Positions 42,387 through 50,936 of a stretch of DNA of 64,000 nucleotides are shown here, in pieces. The position numbers and the translations under genes are program-made. This DNA comes from Phycisphaerales bacterium (GTDB lineage: Bacteria > Planctomycetota > Phycisphaerae > Phycisphaerales > UBA1924): assembly GCA_020847535.1 (NCBI GenBank), contig JADLBU010000106.1:1-64000 (forward strand), read 5' to 3'. Within the stretch, counting starts at the first letter, position 1; each line of letters opens with the position of its first letter. The notes beneath the pieces are model-generated. The model saw only the letters and a list, made by a program, of their open reading frames with translations, ran no database searches and was not told the DNA's origin.

Positions 42387-43553
42387 TCACCGAGCCCTGG
42401 GCTTCTCCGATTCAGCCAGCGCCGATTCGATCCGCCCGATCATCGCATCCATTCCCAGCGCTGCGCCGATCCGCTGCGCCCGCGCGGCGGCGATCGCTCG
42501 CCACGCCGCGCTGCTTGCTGTCGCGATCCCCGCCGCCCATCCCGCCGTGCTCGAGTCGCTCACGATCAGCCCCGCCGATGTCTCCCCGGTGGCATCTCCG
42601 CGAACCAGTTCCGCGCCGATCGCCCCCGCCTGAACAACCACGGGCTTGCCCATCCGCAGGGCATCGGAGATGAATCGTCCGGCGCGGCCGGCCTCGCCGG
42701 CGGTGCCGTACACGATCGCGGCATCGGACGCCGCGAGCAATGCATCCATCCGTCGCGTTCCGCCCATGATCCGCGCTCCGCGCCCCAAATGCGCCCGATC
42801 GCACGCCCGGCGGATCGTGTGCGTCTTGCGGCCGGCGATCACGATCACAGGATCATCCGTTCGCGAGCGCCGGCAGCGTGCAGCGCCCGCGAGCATGTTC
42901 ACCAGGCCCGGTCGATCGGCATGTACCGCGCTGGTCACAAACACCGGGGCATCATCCGGGATATCGAGCAGTTGACGGATCCTCCGCCGCGCTTCGGCGG
43001 TGTGTTCGGCATCCATTGGCGATAGCGCGCTCGCGAATACAAGCCCGATCCCGTTCGTTCCCGCCGGTGGATCTCCGAAGTGTCCCATCCTTGAGCCCTG
43101 CCGCTCGGCAAGTTCCAGCGCTCGCCGCTCGGCGAACCACGCTTGGATCGCCCACGGCCGATGCACCACCTCCATCACCGCCGATGCCGGCCTGTGCGAT
43201 CGCACGGCATGCACCATCGTCGGGACGATTCCCATGCCCAGCGGGATCCAAAGGTCGGCCGGCGCGTATCGCGTGAACGAGATCGTGCGCTGATCCGGCT
43301 CGCTCGCGGCAAGCTCTCGGCACCACCTGGCAAACCCGAGCGGCTCCGCCCCGCGCAGCGTTCGCCGGGGACGACGAACAAGCACGCGCAGGTTTCCGGT
43401 ACCGCCGGAAAGCACGCGATCATCCTCGAGCCCATCGCACGCCAGCAAGACCCGATGCCCCCGCGATGCCAACCCGGAAGCAATCCAAGCCGGCCACGCG
43501 CTGTTCGCCCACGGCATGGAGCGGATGTACTCGGCGAGCACGAGGATGTCCAT
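42387..43553 (-). CDS. GT-B-type glycosyltransferase (GT4-like)
   Basis: The 388-residue protein looks like a GT-B glycosyltransferase: an N-terminal domain beginning M-D-I-L-V-L-A-E-Y, and a C-terminal domain with S-D-A-A-I-V-Y-G-T-A-G-E-A-G-R-A-G-R, which resembles the donor-binding E-x7-E region of GT4, and a helix I-S-D-A-L-R-M-G-K-P-V-V. I cannot name the substrate. The start overlaps the O-antigen-ligase gene stop (TGATG). It probably works with the adjacent ligase in building a surface glycan. Confidence 0.7.
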   Translation of the reverse strand: MDILVLAEYIRSMPWANSAWPAWIASGLASRGHRVLLACDGLEDDRVLSGGTGNLRVLVRRPRRTLRGAEPLGFARWCRELAASEPDQRTISFTRYAPADLWIPLGMGIVPTMVHAVRSHRPASAVMEVVHRPWAIQAWFAERRALELAERQGSRMGHFGDPPAGTNGIGLVFASALSPMDAEHTAEARRRIRQLLDIPDDAPVFVTSAVHADRPGLVNMLAGAARCRRSRTDDPVIVIAGRKTHTIRRACDRAHLGRGARIMGGTRRMDALLAASDAAIVYGTAGEAGRAGRFISDALRMGKPVVVQAGAIGAELVRGDATGETSAGLIVSDSSTAGWAAGIATASSAAWRAIAAARAQRIGAALGMDAMIGRIESALAESEKPRAR

Positions 43554-45025
43554 CAACCCGCCCCTCCGGGAGACCGCATCCCCGGCGGTGAGCTGTGCGG
43601 CACGAACGATGGGCACAACCCCAGAAGCGTTGCCAGGAGCGCTCCGGTTTGCGCGTTGAGGTGCACCGGATCAAACGCGCTCACCAGCAGCAGCCCGACG
43701 AGCGCTCCTGCCGGCGCCCATTCGTATGCGCCGAACCGGCGCCAGCGATCGGTCCCCAGCACCCACGCGTTCCGCAATCCGATCACGATCACCGCGAGCG
43801 CGGGGATGAGCCCCGCAAGCCCCGTGGTCGCGGCGATGTGCAGGATCCCGTTGTGCGCGTGGTCGTGTACCGATTGCCCGCTCGCATCAACCCCGCGTGA
43901 TGAGAGCATCTGTTGCACCGCCGGCTTGTACACGCCAGCACCCACACCTCCCCATGGATGATCCCGGAACAACTCCCACGCCCAGATTGCCATCCCGATG
44001 CGAGCGCCCGTGTCGGTGCGATATTCACCCTTCGCAAGTGCTGTCGCGATCTCCTGGCGAGCCAGCTCGAATCGCCGGGCAATCGATCCGCCGGTGAATT
44101 GCCAGCCGACGATCCCCGCGAATAGCAGGAGTACAACCACCGTGATCGCAACCGCTCGCCGCTTCCAGAGCCCCTCTCCGAGGGAGGGGTTGGGATGGGT
44201 TACTGCCGTACTTCCGTTGCCTTGTTGTCCACGGTTGCGACCAACCACCACCGCCGCGATCGCGCAGACAACGATCAGTCCAGCTCCAGCAACCCACGCC
44301 CCACGCGTCCCGCTCGCCAGAATCCCCGCCGTGGTGACCACGCACGCCAGCCCGGCGAGCAATCGCCTGCAAACCGGGCCCGGCAGCAGCAAACCCGGCA
44401 AGTGAAGGCCCAGGGCAGCTACCAGCACCGTCCCGCAGATCACCGGTGGCCACCACCCGCTGTATCGATCCGCAGCCCGGTCCCATGTCGGCACCGGCCA
44501 CCCGAGCTGCACATGGAGGAACTGTGAGAGCTGCGTCGCGTTTCCGATCAGGCACCCGATCCCCAGAGTCACGGCGAGCGATCGGCGATGCTGGATTACC
44601 GGCCACATCAGCCCCAGCGCCCACAACCAGCGCACCTGCCCCGCTTGCTCCAGCCATTGGCCCTGTCCGCCAATGGCCCACCACCGGCTGACCAACTGCA
44701 CCACCCAGAAGCTCGCCGCCGCCACGAACAGTGGCTGGAGAAGCATCGACAGCACGTATCGCCAGTTCCGGTGCATCCGAATCAGGACCGCCACCAAGAG
44801 CGGGATCCCCGCGATCTCAACAAAGCTGACGGGCCAGGTCGCAAAGAAACACCAGAAATGTGCGCACAACAGGGTCGGCCGGCGCCCCCATACCCCATCC
44901 CAGGGGTCGGTCTCAAAGACCCGCCCGGTCTTCTCCCGGCTGATCCAGCCCCCTGAGATCGCCCATTTCACCCAGCCACCGCCGCTGGAGGGCTGCCCGA
45001 CGACGGATGCTGCCCTGCCCGGCAT
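43553..45025 (-). CDS. O-antigen ligase/polymerase (RfaL/Wzy-like) membrane protein
   Basis: The 490-residue protein has about 11-12 helices and the O-antigen ligase signature region: S-G-T-R-G-A-W before a helix, and later D-H-P-W-G-G-V-G-A-G-V-Y and H-D-H-A-H-N-G-I-L-H-I-A, whose His/Asp residues are typical of the outer catalytic loop. Ligases move a surface polysaccharide from its lipid carrier to an acceptor. Residues about 279-285 (H-P-N-P-S-L-G-E-G-L) come from a palindromic repeat that also occurs in the beta-mannosidase gene. The ATG at 45025 is chosen; the region upstream of it is Pro/Ser-rich and unconvincing. Confidence 0.8.
   Translation of the reverse strand: MPGRAASVVGQPSSGGGWVKWAISGGWISREKTGRVFETDPWDGVWGRRPTLLCAHFWCFFATWPVSFVEIAGIPLLVAVLIRMHRNWRYVLSMLLQPLFVAAASFWVVQLVSRWWAIGGQGQWLEQAGQVRWLWALGLMWPVIQHRRSLAVTLGIGCLIGNATQLSQFLHVQLGWPVPTWDRAADRYSGWWPPVICGTVLVAALGLHLPGLLLPGPVCRRLLAGLACVVTTAGILASGTRGAWVAGAGLIVVCAIAAVVVGRNRGQQGNGSTAVTHPNPSLGEGLWKRRAVAITVVVLLLFAGIVGWQFTGGSIARRFELARQEIATALAKGEYRTDTGARIGMAIWAWELFRDHPWGGVGAGVYKPAVQQMLSSRGVDASGQSVHDHAHNGILHIAATTGLAGLIPALAVIVIGLRNAWVLGTDRWRRFGAYEWAPAGALVGLLLVSAFDPVHLNAQTGALLATLLGLCPSFVPHSSPPGMRSPGGAG
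44169..44196 (-). repeat. Palindromic repeat family 'NPSL(x)EGL', copy 1
   Basis: The 28-base stretch contains a hairpin (44171-44189; cccctctcc paired with gggagggg, one G-U pair) and differs from the copy at 61685-61712 at only four of 28 positions. In this gene it is read in frame as H-P-N-P-S-L-G-E-G-L. Confidence 0.8.
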
Positions 45026-45238
45026 CTGGATGGGTGGGCTTTCGGGGGTGTTGGGGGTGGATTCGGGTGTTTCCAAGGAATGAAACCGGGAGGACGGCCG
45101 ATGGTAACAAGAGGGTAACGGGGCGACCTCACTCCCGCCTCGGGGTGAACCGCGGGGGTGGGAGCTGCGTCCCGGTGTGGTACCCTTTGCGAGGGCAGTG
45201 ATCAGGTTCCGCGGGTGCGAAGCAAGGAAGAGCCAGCG

Positions 45239-47062
45239 ATGGAAGAGATCGGCAGAGTCGTACGGTCCGCCGCAAACCGGCTCCTCTTCACCAGCTTCCT
45301 GCGGGAGCTGATGGTGCTGGCGACCGCCGCGGTCATCGGGCTGTTCGTTGCGGTGTTCGTCCAGCGGCTCTTCGGACTCACCTGGCCGTGGCAGACGATC
45401 TTCATCAGCACCGGGGGCGCGGTGCTGCTGGGGGCGATCCTGGTTTCGGTCATCAAGCGCAAGGACTCGCTGGGTGTGGCGCGTGAGCTCGACGACCGCG
45501 CAGGCCTGCGCGAGAGCCTGAGCACCGCGATGTGCGTCAGCAAGGAAGAGGATCCCTGGAGCAAGGCCGTCGTGGAGACGGCTCGCCAGCGGGCGGTCTC
45601 GGTCAAGGTCCGCGATGCGGTCCCGATCGAAGCCCCGCGTCTCTGGCCCGTGACGGTTGCCGCCGCCGGGGCGCTCGTGCTCGCGTGGCTTGTCGTGCCC
45701 AACTGGGACATCCTCAAGATCCTCGCCAAGAAGGATGAGATCCAGAAGCAGCAGCAGGAACTGGTCGCCGCCAAGACCGATGTCGAGCAGCGCACCCAGA
45801 AGCTCGAAGCGCTCCTCGAGAAGGCCAAGGTCCAGCTCAAGGATGAGAAGCCCGATGAGGCCACCGACCAGGCCAAGAAGGCGGAGGAACTCAAGAACCC
45901 CGAGGAAGTCCGCCGCGCAGCCGTCAAGCGCATCTCCGAGGTCGCCGACCGGCTCTCGCAGATGAAAGACAGCGAGAAGGCCCAGCAGATGGAGGCCCTC
46001 AAGGACCAGCTGCGCCAGCTCCGCCAGTCCACCGATGGCCCGCTCAACGAGTTCGAGCGCCAGCTCGCACGCGGCAACTTCGACAACGCCAAGAAGGAGC
46101 TCGAGGATCTCGCCAAGAAGATGTCCGAGGGCAGCATGTCCAAGGAGGACGCCGCCAAGGCCAAGGCACAGCTCGAGAACCTCTCCAAGCAACTGGACAA
46201 GATCGCCGCCGACAAGAAGGAGCTTCAGAACTCCCTCGAGAAGCAAGGTCTTACCAAGGAGCAGGCCAAGGAGCTCATGCAGAAGGCCGGCGCTGCGGAT
46301 CCCAAGGAACTCCAGAAGGCCCTCGACCAGCTCAAGCAACTCTCTCCCGAGCAGAAAGAGCAGTTGATGAAGCAGGCGATGGCGCAGATGAAGGCCTCAC
46401 AGCAGGCCCAGAAGATGGCCGAGCAGTGCAAGCAGGCCGGCGAGGGCATGCAGGGCAACAAGATGAACCAGGAAGGCATGGAGGGCATGCAGGGGATGAT
46501 GGGTGAGCTCTCCGATTCCGAGCAGATGAGCCAGGAGATGGATGCCGCAATGGCGGCGATGAAGGAGTGCAACGCCCAGCTCGCCGCCCTGAGCCAGTGC
46601 CTGGGTGGTAACGGCAATTGCCTCTCGGAGTTCGCCGGCATCGGCCAGTGGCGCGAGGGCGACACCAACAAGCAAGGTTCCGGCTCCGGCGGCCCTGGCC
46701 AGGGCCTGGGCCCCAGCCCCGAGGCAGCTCCCACCGACTACAAGATCGCGAAGGAGAAGGCCAACGTTAATACTCAGGACGGCCCGATCATCGGCAGCCG
46801 CCTGGTGTGGGGGGAGCAGATCCGCGGCGAATCGCACGCGGCCTTCTCCGAGGCCGTCGAGTCCAGCGACAAGGCCGCCAGCGAGGCCCTCGACAGCATG
46901 ACCATCCCGCGCCAATACCACGGGGCGGTCAAGAGCTACTTCGGCACGCTCAAGGAAAAGGCCGACAAGAACGCCGCCACGAATAGCAAGCCCGCCGATG
47001 GCAAGGCTCCAGCGCAACCCGCCAAGCCCGCGACCGACGCCAAGGATTCGAGCGGAAAGTAA
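45239..47062 (+). CDS. Large membrane-anchored coiled-coil protein
   Basis: The 607-residue protein has two or three N-terminal helices (about residues 22-42, 52-72 and 138-155) and then a very long coiled coil (about 160-430) rich in Gln, Lys, Glu and Ala (for example Q-K-Q-Q-Q-E-L-V-A-A-K-T-D). The C-terminal third is Met/Gln/Gly-rich and disordered. It resembles the big membrane coiled-coil proteins encoded in planctomycete gene clusters with MoxR ATPases and VWA proteins, but none of these is adjacent. The ATG at 45239 follows agccagcg with no strong ribosome site. No function assigned. Confidence 0.7.
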   Translation: MEEIGRVVRSAANRLLFTSFLRELMVLATAAVIGLFVAVFVQRLFGLTWPWQTIFISTGGAVLLGAILVSVIKRKDSLGVARELDDRAGLRESLSTAMCVSKEEDPWSKAVVETARQRAVSVKVRDAVPIEAPRLWPVTVAAAGALVLAWLVVPNWDILKILAKKDEIQKQQQELVAAKTDVEQRTQKLEALLEKAKVQLKDEKPDEATDQAKKAEELKNPEEVRRAAVKRISEVADRLSQMKDSEKAQQMEALKDQLRQLRQSTDGPLNEFERQLARGNFDNAKKELEDLAKKMSEGSMSKEDAAKAKAQLENLSKQLDKIAADKKELQNSLEKQGLTKEQAKELMQKAGAADPKELQKALDQLKQLSPEQKEQLMKQAMAQMKASQQAQKMAEQCKQAGEGMQGNKMNQEGMEGMQGMMGELSDSEQMSQEMDAAMAAMKECNAQLAALSQCLGGNGNCLSEFAGIGQWREGDTNKQGSGSGGPGQGLGPSPEAAPTDYKIAKEKANVNTQDGPIIGSRLVWGEQIRGESHAAFSEAVESSDKAASEALDSMTIPRQYHGAVKSYFGTLKEKADKNAATNSKPADGKAPAQPAKPATDAKDSSGK

Positions 47063-47104
47063 TGTGTGATGCCGACGCGCGGGCTACGTTCGTGGCCGAG
47101 CCGC

Positions 47105-47122
47105 GACCGCAAGGGTGCGGTC
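47105..47122. terminator. Hairpin between converging genes
   Basis: A perfect seven-base stem (gaccgca, 47105-47111, with tgcggtc, 47116-47122) and four-base loop lies just after the coiled-coil gene and at the stop of the converging PEP-CTERM gene. No T-run follows, so its use as a terminator is uncertain. Confidence 0.35.
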
Positions 47123-47816
47123 ATCGGCGGCGACGACCGGCGGCGAGCATGATCCCGGAAATCCCAAGCGCTGACGGCGCGGGGATCTGGACGATCTGGA
47201 GGCCGTTGATGACGCTGGTCTGGCTTTCCTCACCGGTGCCCTGAAAGTACGCGACGACGAATAGAGTTTGGTTGCCTGTGATCGCAAAATCGTACGTGCA
47301 GTACGTCTCCCCGAGAATCTGATGACCCGGCCATGCAGCGTTGTAGTCAACAACGGCCCTAGACTTCGAGCCCGTCTGTGGATCGACAAAGTCAAACACA
47401 CTTTGGAAGTCGCCGAAGAGGGATCCTGCCCATCCGTATACAAAGGCTCGGTACTGCCCTGGCATCAATCCGGCTACTTGAAGCATCGATGATCCCACGG
47501 AACTCGCGCCCGAGTAATCTTCGATGAGCTTTTGATCATCATCGCCCGCGCCAGGCACTTCCAGCGTTCCTCTGTTTCCATCAAAATAAAACGTCACGCC
47601 AGTTGAGTTCCCGGAAACTTCCTTCGCTCCGGTCAACAGGCCTACCTGCAGGTTCCAGAAACCGGTCTGGCTGGCTCCGCCGCCATATGCCGAGGTTGGG
47701 ACGGTCGAGCCAGGATTGCCGATGTCCACGTTGAAGCTCTGTGCGAAGCTCACCGGCGCAAGCACGCTCAACGCAGCCACGGCTGCACAGTACCCATGAA
47801 GTGAGATTCGCTTCAT
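47121..47816 (-). CDS. Secreted protein with PEP-CTERM-like tail
   Basis: The 231-residue protein has a signal peptide (hydrophobic core A-A-V-A-A-L-S-V-L-A, cleavage after S-F-A) and a PEP-CTERM-like tail: I-P-A-P-S-A-L-G, a short helix and R-R-R-R at the end. The mature part is rich in Gly, Ser and Asn with Y/F residues, as in beta-rich secreted matrix proteins. The window has a second such protein (3978-4727) but no exosortase. It is divergent from the N-terminal fragment at 47912, and its GC content is lower than that of core genes. Confidence 0.75.
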   Translation of the reverse strand: MKRISLHGYCAAVAALSVLAPVSFAQSFNVDIGNPGSTVPTSAYGGGASQTGFWNLQVGLLTGAKEVSGNSTGVTFYFDGNRGTLEVPGAGDDDQKLIEDYSGASSVGSSMLQVAGLMPGQYRAFVYGWAGSLFGDFQSVFDFVDPQTGSKSRAVVDYNAAWPGHQILGETYCTYDFAITGNQTLFVVAYFQGTGEESQTSVINGLQIVQIPAPSALGISGIMLAAGRRRR

Positions 47817-47911
47817 GCTCACGAAGGTACCCGAGCCATTCAAGAGAATCTAGAGGTTTTTGGAACACCCGATACTGTTTGTCGGTTTGAATTCTTACAA
47901 GGAGTGAACAC

Positions 47912-48004
47912 ATGACACTCAAGAAGGTCAAGTTTAACGGCGGCGTGATACTGAACCCCCCCCCTAACGTGGTCGTTCTCGCGAGGTTCTCCGTCGTTGA
48001 CTGA
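47912..48004 (+). CDS. N-terminal fragment of the 977-residue protein, out of frame
   Basis: ATG 47912 has the best Shine-Dalgarno of the region (AAGGAG six to seven bases upstream). It codes for M-T-L-K-K-V-K-F-N-G-G-V-I-L-N-P-P and then runs through nine cytosines (47956-47964) and stops at 48002. With eight cytosines it would continue directly into the large frame that begins at 47997 (reading L-T-W-S-F-S-R-G-S-P-S-L-T-E-D-G). So this is probably the true start of the next gene, broken by one base in the C-run. Confidence 0.6.
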   Translation: MTLKKVKFNGGVILNPPPNVVVLARFSVVD

Positions 48005-50930
48005 GGATGGACAATCAGTCGGCAGTAATTCCGCACGTTATACACCCTACAAACTTCTTTGTGGTGCTCCCGCTTTGGAACTGCTCGTTTCCGCGAACCG
48101 GCAGTACATTGTGGGAGGTGGCCACTGGTCAAATGGATCCCCGGCATGGGTCCTCTGGACAAAGGCGGGAAGCACAAGCACCGTTGACATCTTCGTCGGC
48201 AGCTTCTCCACCTCGTTCGATCACACCGACATTTGGACGGAAATCGTGCCGAGCGTCTTTGACGACGACTTGTTGCTCGGATCCGAGCTGCCATGGCGGG
48301 AAATCCCACGCGCTTTCGCAATTGCCGATGGACTCGTGCTAGCGGCTACAACAAGCTTCGACACCAACGAAGATGTCCGAAAGTCGGTCGCTCTCGTGTG
48401 GTGGAATCCGTCGTCCCTTGCTTGGGAACGAGCTGAAAGAACTCCCGCTCGAGAGCCCTATGCAGACCGCGGACAGACTTGGATGCTCACAGGTCCGTGG
48501 TGCAAAGGCCGGGACACCAACGCCATCACCGACTGCTTTGTCGCGATGGTCGACTACAGAAATAAGAACGAAGATCCAGAACTCGATGCCCTGGGGGGAT
48601 TCCTGGTACTCGCGCGGGCGACCAGAGACGACGACACATCGGACTGGGATCCACCGACAGCGCAGGTCGTCTACGAGGCGACTTTCCCCGATTTCGATGG
48701 CGGCGCTGATTCCGATCACCGCATCGACGATGGCATTCACACCCACTCCGGAAGCGTGCTTTTCACGGGTGAGACGGGGATGATCGTGACTATCTCGATC
48801 GGGGACGGCAGGCCCAACAACCGTCTGGTGACGCTCGCTCGATCGAACTTTGCCGACTTTGACGATGGGCAGGCCAAGGAACCAGAGCCGCCATCGCCGA
48901 GCGACCCCGGGGATGGCAGCACGTACCCGCCGCCCTATGAAACCCAGAATGGCTGGACGACCTACGAGGATCGGGAGGGGCAGCGTAGGCGGATTCGCTT
49001 CACGGATGCTGCATGGATCGCCAGCGCCAAGACACTCCAGCACGAAGCATTTACACGCTACATCCACACGATCGACTGGCCGATCGAGATCACCGACGGG
49101 AACAGCGGCAACGGCAGCGGCGTGGTGCTTATCAAAGGCAAGACCGCCGACGACACACTCCTTCTCAACCGTGCGATCAACAGCGCCAATGCTTCTGTGG
49201 ACGGCCAGGTCTACTGCGGCTCTTCATCCCAGATCATCGGTCAAGCGCCGCTGTCGGATGATGACGCCATCCTCCTGGGCAGCGACGAGAGCATCACCAT
49301 GCTCCTTCGGACAACCATCACCGATGCGGAAGACCGCATCCTGCCCGAGGTTGTGTATGGCATGCCGACGGAGATCCGTCGCGGCACGGGTGGTCAGGAT
49401 GACATCCTCAACTGGAATTGCTTCCTGATCTACTGCGCGCTTCCGCGCAAGGGCGAGCACTACGCGGCGATCGTCGAGGGAGGGAACATCGGCGGCTGGC
49501 AGGATCTGCGGAACGCATCCAGCCTTCTGTACTCGAAGGATGGGGAAACTTGGAGCCAGGCCTTCGCACTCCAAGACAATGCACATCCGACGTGCGCGTT
49601 TTATGGCACCAGCCATCTTATCTTCCCGTTGCGGAAGATCGGTGGACAGGCCACCGAGCATGTCGCGCTGGCCAAGATCCCCGTGCCTGCAATCATCAAG
49701 GCCCGGCCGATCTCGATAAGCCCGGGCGGCACCAACATCCTCAGGGCCTCGGGCTGGGATTCGGAGAACCTCGAGGAAATATTCGTCGGAGCAAACATTC
49801 CGCAGTTCAGCAACAACTTGTCCCCAGTCGATCGCTCCGACCTGGCGACCATGTTCAATCACCCCGTCGCGGCTCCGCCCTGCTTCGGACCGATCTTCCG
49901 GGTGCGGATGACCGAATCATCCTACCTGGGCGTTTTGAAGATCGCCAGCGGCATCGCGGAGGGGGAGCAGCTTCGCCTGCGATATTTCGTGCACCTCCTC
50001 CAACCGCCGCTCGCACCGAGTGGTGACCCCACCTCCGAAGACATCGAAAACTCCGCTGTCGCAGGCGCGCTTCGCTGGACTTTCGGATACGGAGACTTCT
50101 ATAGCGGCACCAAGACCCGACCGGCCGACAACCGCGCGATCGGCGGCACAGGCTGGATACCCATCACGCACTTCATCGACACAGCGGATTTTTCGCCAGG
50201 CTCATGGCCGGTCGATCTCGTAGCCGAGGTCGTGGGCGCTTCGACCCAGTTTATCAGGCAAGACTTTCTGATCGCGATGGACTACATCGTCAGGGACGGC
50301 GGCGAGGATGCGCGCCCGGAATGCCCAGTGCAGCCTCTGCAGTGGCCCGAAGGCATCAATCCGACGGTCGAGGACCAACTGACGATCTCTGGCCTTTCGT
50401 GCGGCTCGAACTGGACAATCTATGCCGGTGGGCGGATTCCAGACTTCGGCGCGGACTATTTCAGCGGACAAAATGGCCTGCCGGACAATCCCGCATTCAC
50501 GTTGTGGCAATCCAACTCTTCCTTCATCAAGGTCTTCATTGATCGTTACACGGCGGATCCCGCGGACGGCACGGCAGTCCGATTCAAGGATCACAACGGC
50601 GATCAGATCGTGGTTCGCATGCCCTCAGGCCTTCCCACCAACTTTGAGCAGCCGTTCTTCCCGCTGCGCGGGCGGCAATTCCTGATCGGGATCTCGAAGA
50701 TCGGCACCGGATCGAACAACTATCGCGTGTGGGTGTCGATCGGCGGCACGGTGGTCGCCGTGGCGACCGGAACGCTCGCCAACGTCCAGCCCGGCAAGAT
50801 CAAGACCGGAGATGAGAACAACGAGAACCCCGATGGGCTTGACTACTTCGGGTTCGCCGTGGATTCCACCACGGCGACCAGCGAGGCCGATGGCAAGACG
50901 GCGCTCCAGACGCTGAGTTTCCTGCTCTGA
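47997..50930 (+). CDS. Large protein of unknown function (977 residues)
   Basis: No recognised domain. There is no signal peptide in this frame and no membrane helix; the sequence is rich in Thr, Asp, Ser, Gly and Trp with short repeats like S-K-D-G-E-T-W-S-Q-A-F that resemble beta-propeller (BNR-type) units, so a mostly beta structure is likely. Codon choice is less GC-biased than in the neighbours, which suggests transfer. Taken alone the frame has only a TTG start at 47997 with no ribosome site; the good start at 47912 is one base out of frame because of the C-run. It may be a phage- or surface-related protein; I cannot tell. Confidence 0.6.
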   Translation: MTEDGQSVGSNSARYTPYKLLCGAPALELLVSANRQYIVGGGHWSNGSPAWVLWTKAGSTSTVDIFVGSFSTSFDHTDIWTEIVPSVFDDDLLLGSELPWREIPRAFAIADGLVLAATTSFDTNEDVRKSVALVWWNPSSLAWERAERTPAREPYADRGQTWMLTGPWCKGRDTNAITDCFVAMVDYRNKNEDPELDALGGFLVLARATRDDDTSDWDPPTAQVVYEATFPDFDGGADSDHRIDDGIHTHSGSVLFTGETGMIVTISIGDGRPNNRLVTLARSNFADFDDGQAKEPEPPSPSDPGDGSTYPPPYETQNGWTTYEDREGQRRRIRFTDAAWIASAKTLQHEAFTRYIHTIDWPIEITDGNSGNGSGVVLIKGKTADDTLLLNRAINSANASVDGQVYCGSSSQIIGQAPLSDDDAILLGSDESITMLLRTTITDAEDRILPEVVYGMPTEIRRGTGGQDDILNWNCFLIYCALPRKGEHYAAIVEGGNIGGWQDLRNASSLLYSKDGETWSQAFALQDNAHPTCAFYGTSHLIFPLRKIGGQATEHVALAKIPVPAIIKARPISISPGGTNILRASGWDSENLEEIFVGANIPQFSNNLSPVDRSDLATMFNHPVAAPPCFGPIFRVRMTESSYLGVLKIASGIAEGEQLRLRYFVHLLQPPLAPSGDPTSEDIENSAVAGALRWTFGYGDFYSGTKTRPADNRAIGGTGWIPITHFIDTADFSPGSWPVDLVAEVVGASTQFIRQDFLIAMDYIVRDGGEDARPECPVQPLQWPEGINPTVEDQLTISGLSCGSNWTIYAGGRIPDFGADYFSGQNGLPDNPAFTLWQSNSSFIKVFIDRYTADPADGTAVRFKDHNGDQIVVRMPSGLPTNFEQPFFPLRGRQFLIGISKIGTGSNNYRVWVSIGGTVVAVATGTLANVQPGKIKTGDENNENPDGLDYFGFAVDSTTATSEADGKTALQTLSFLL

Positions 50931-50936
50931 CGGAAA

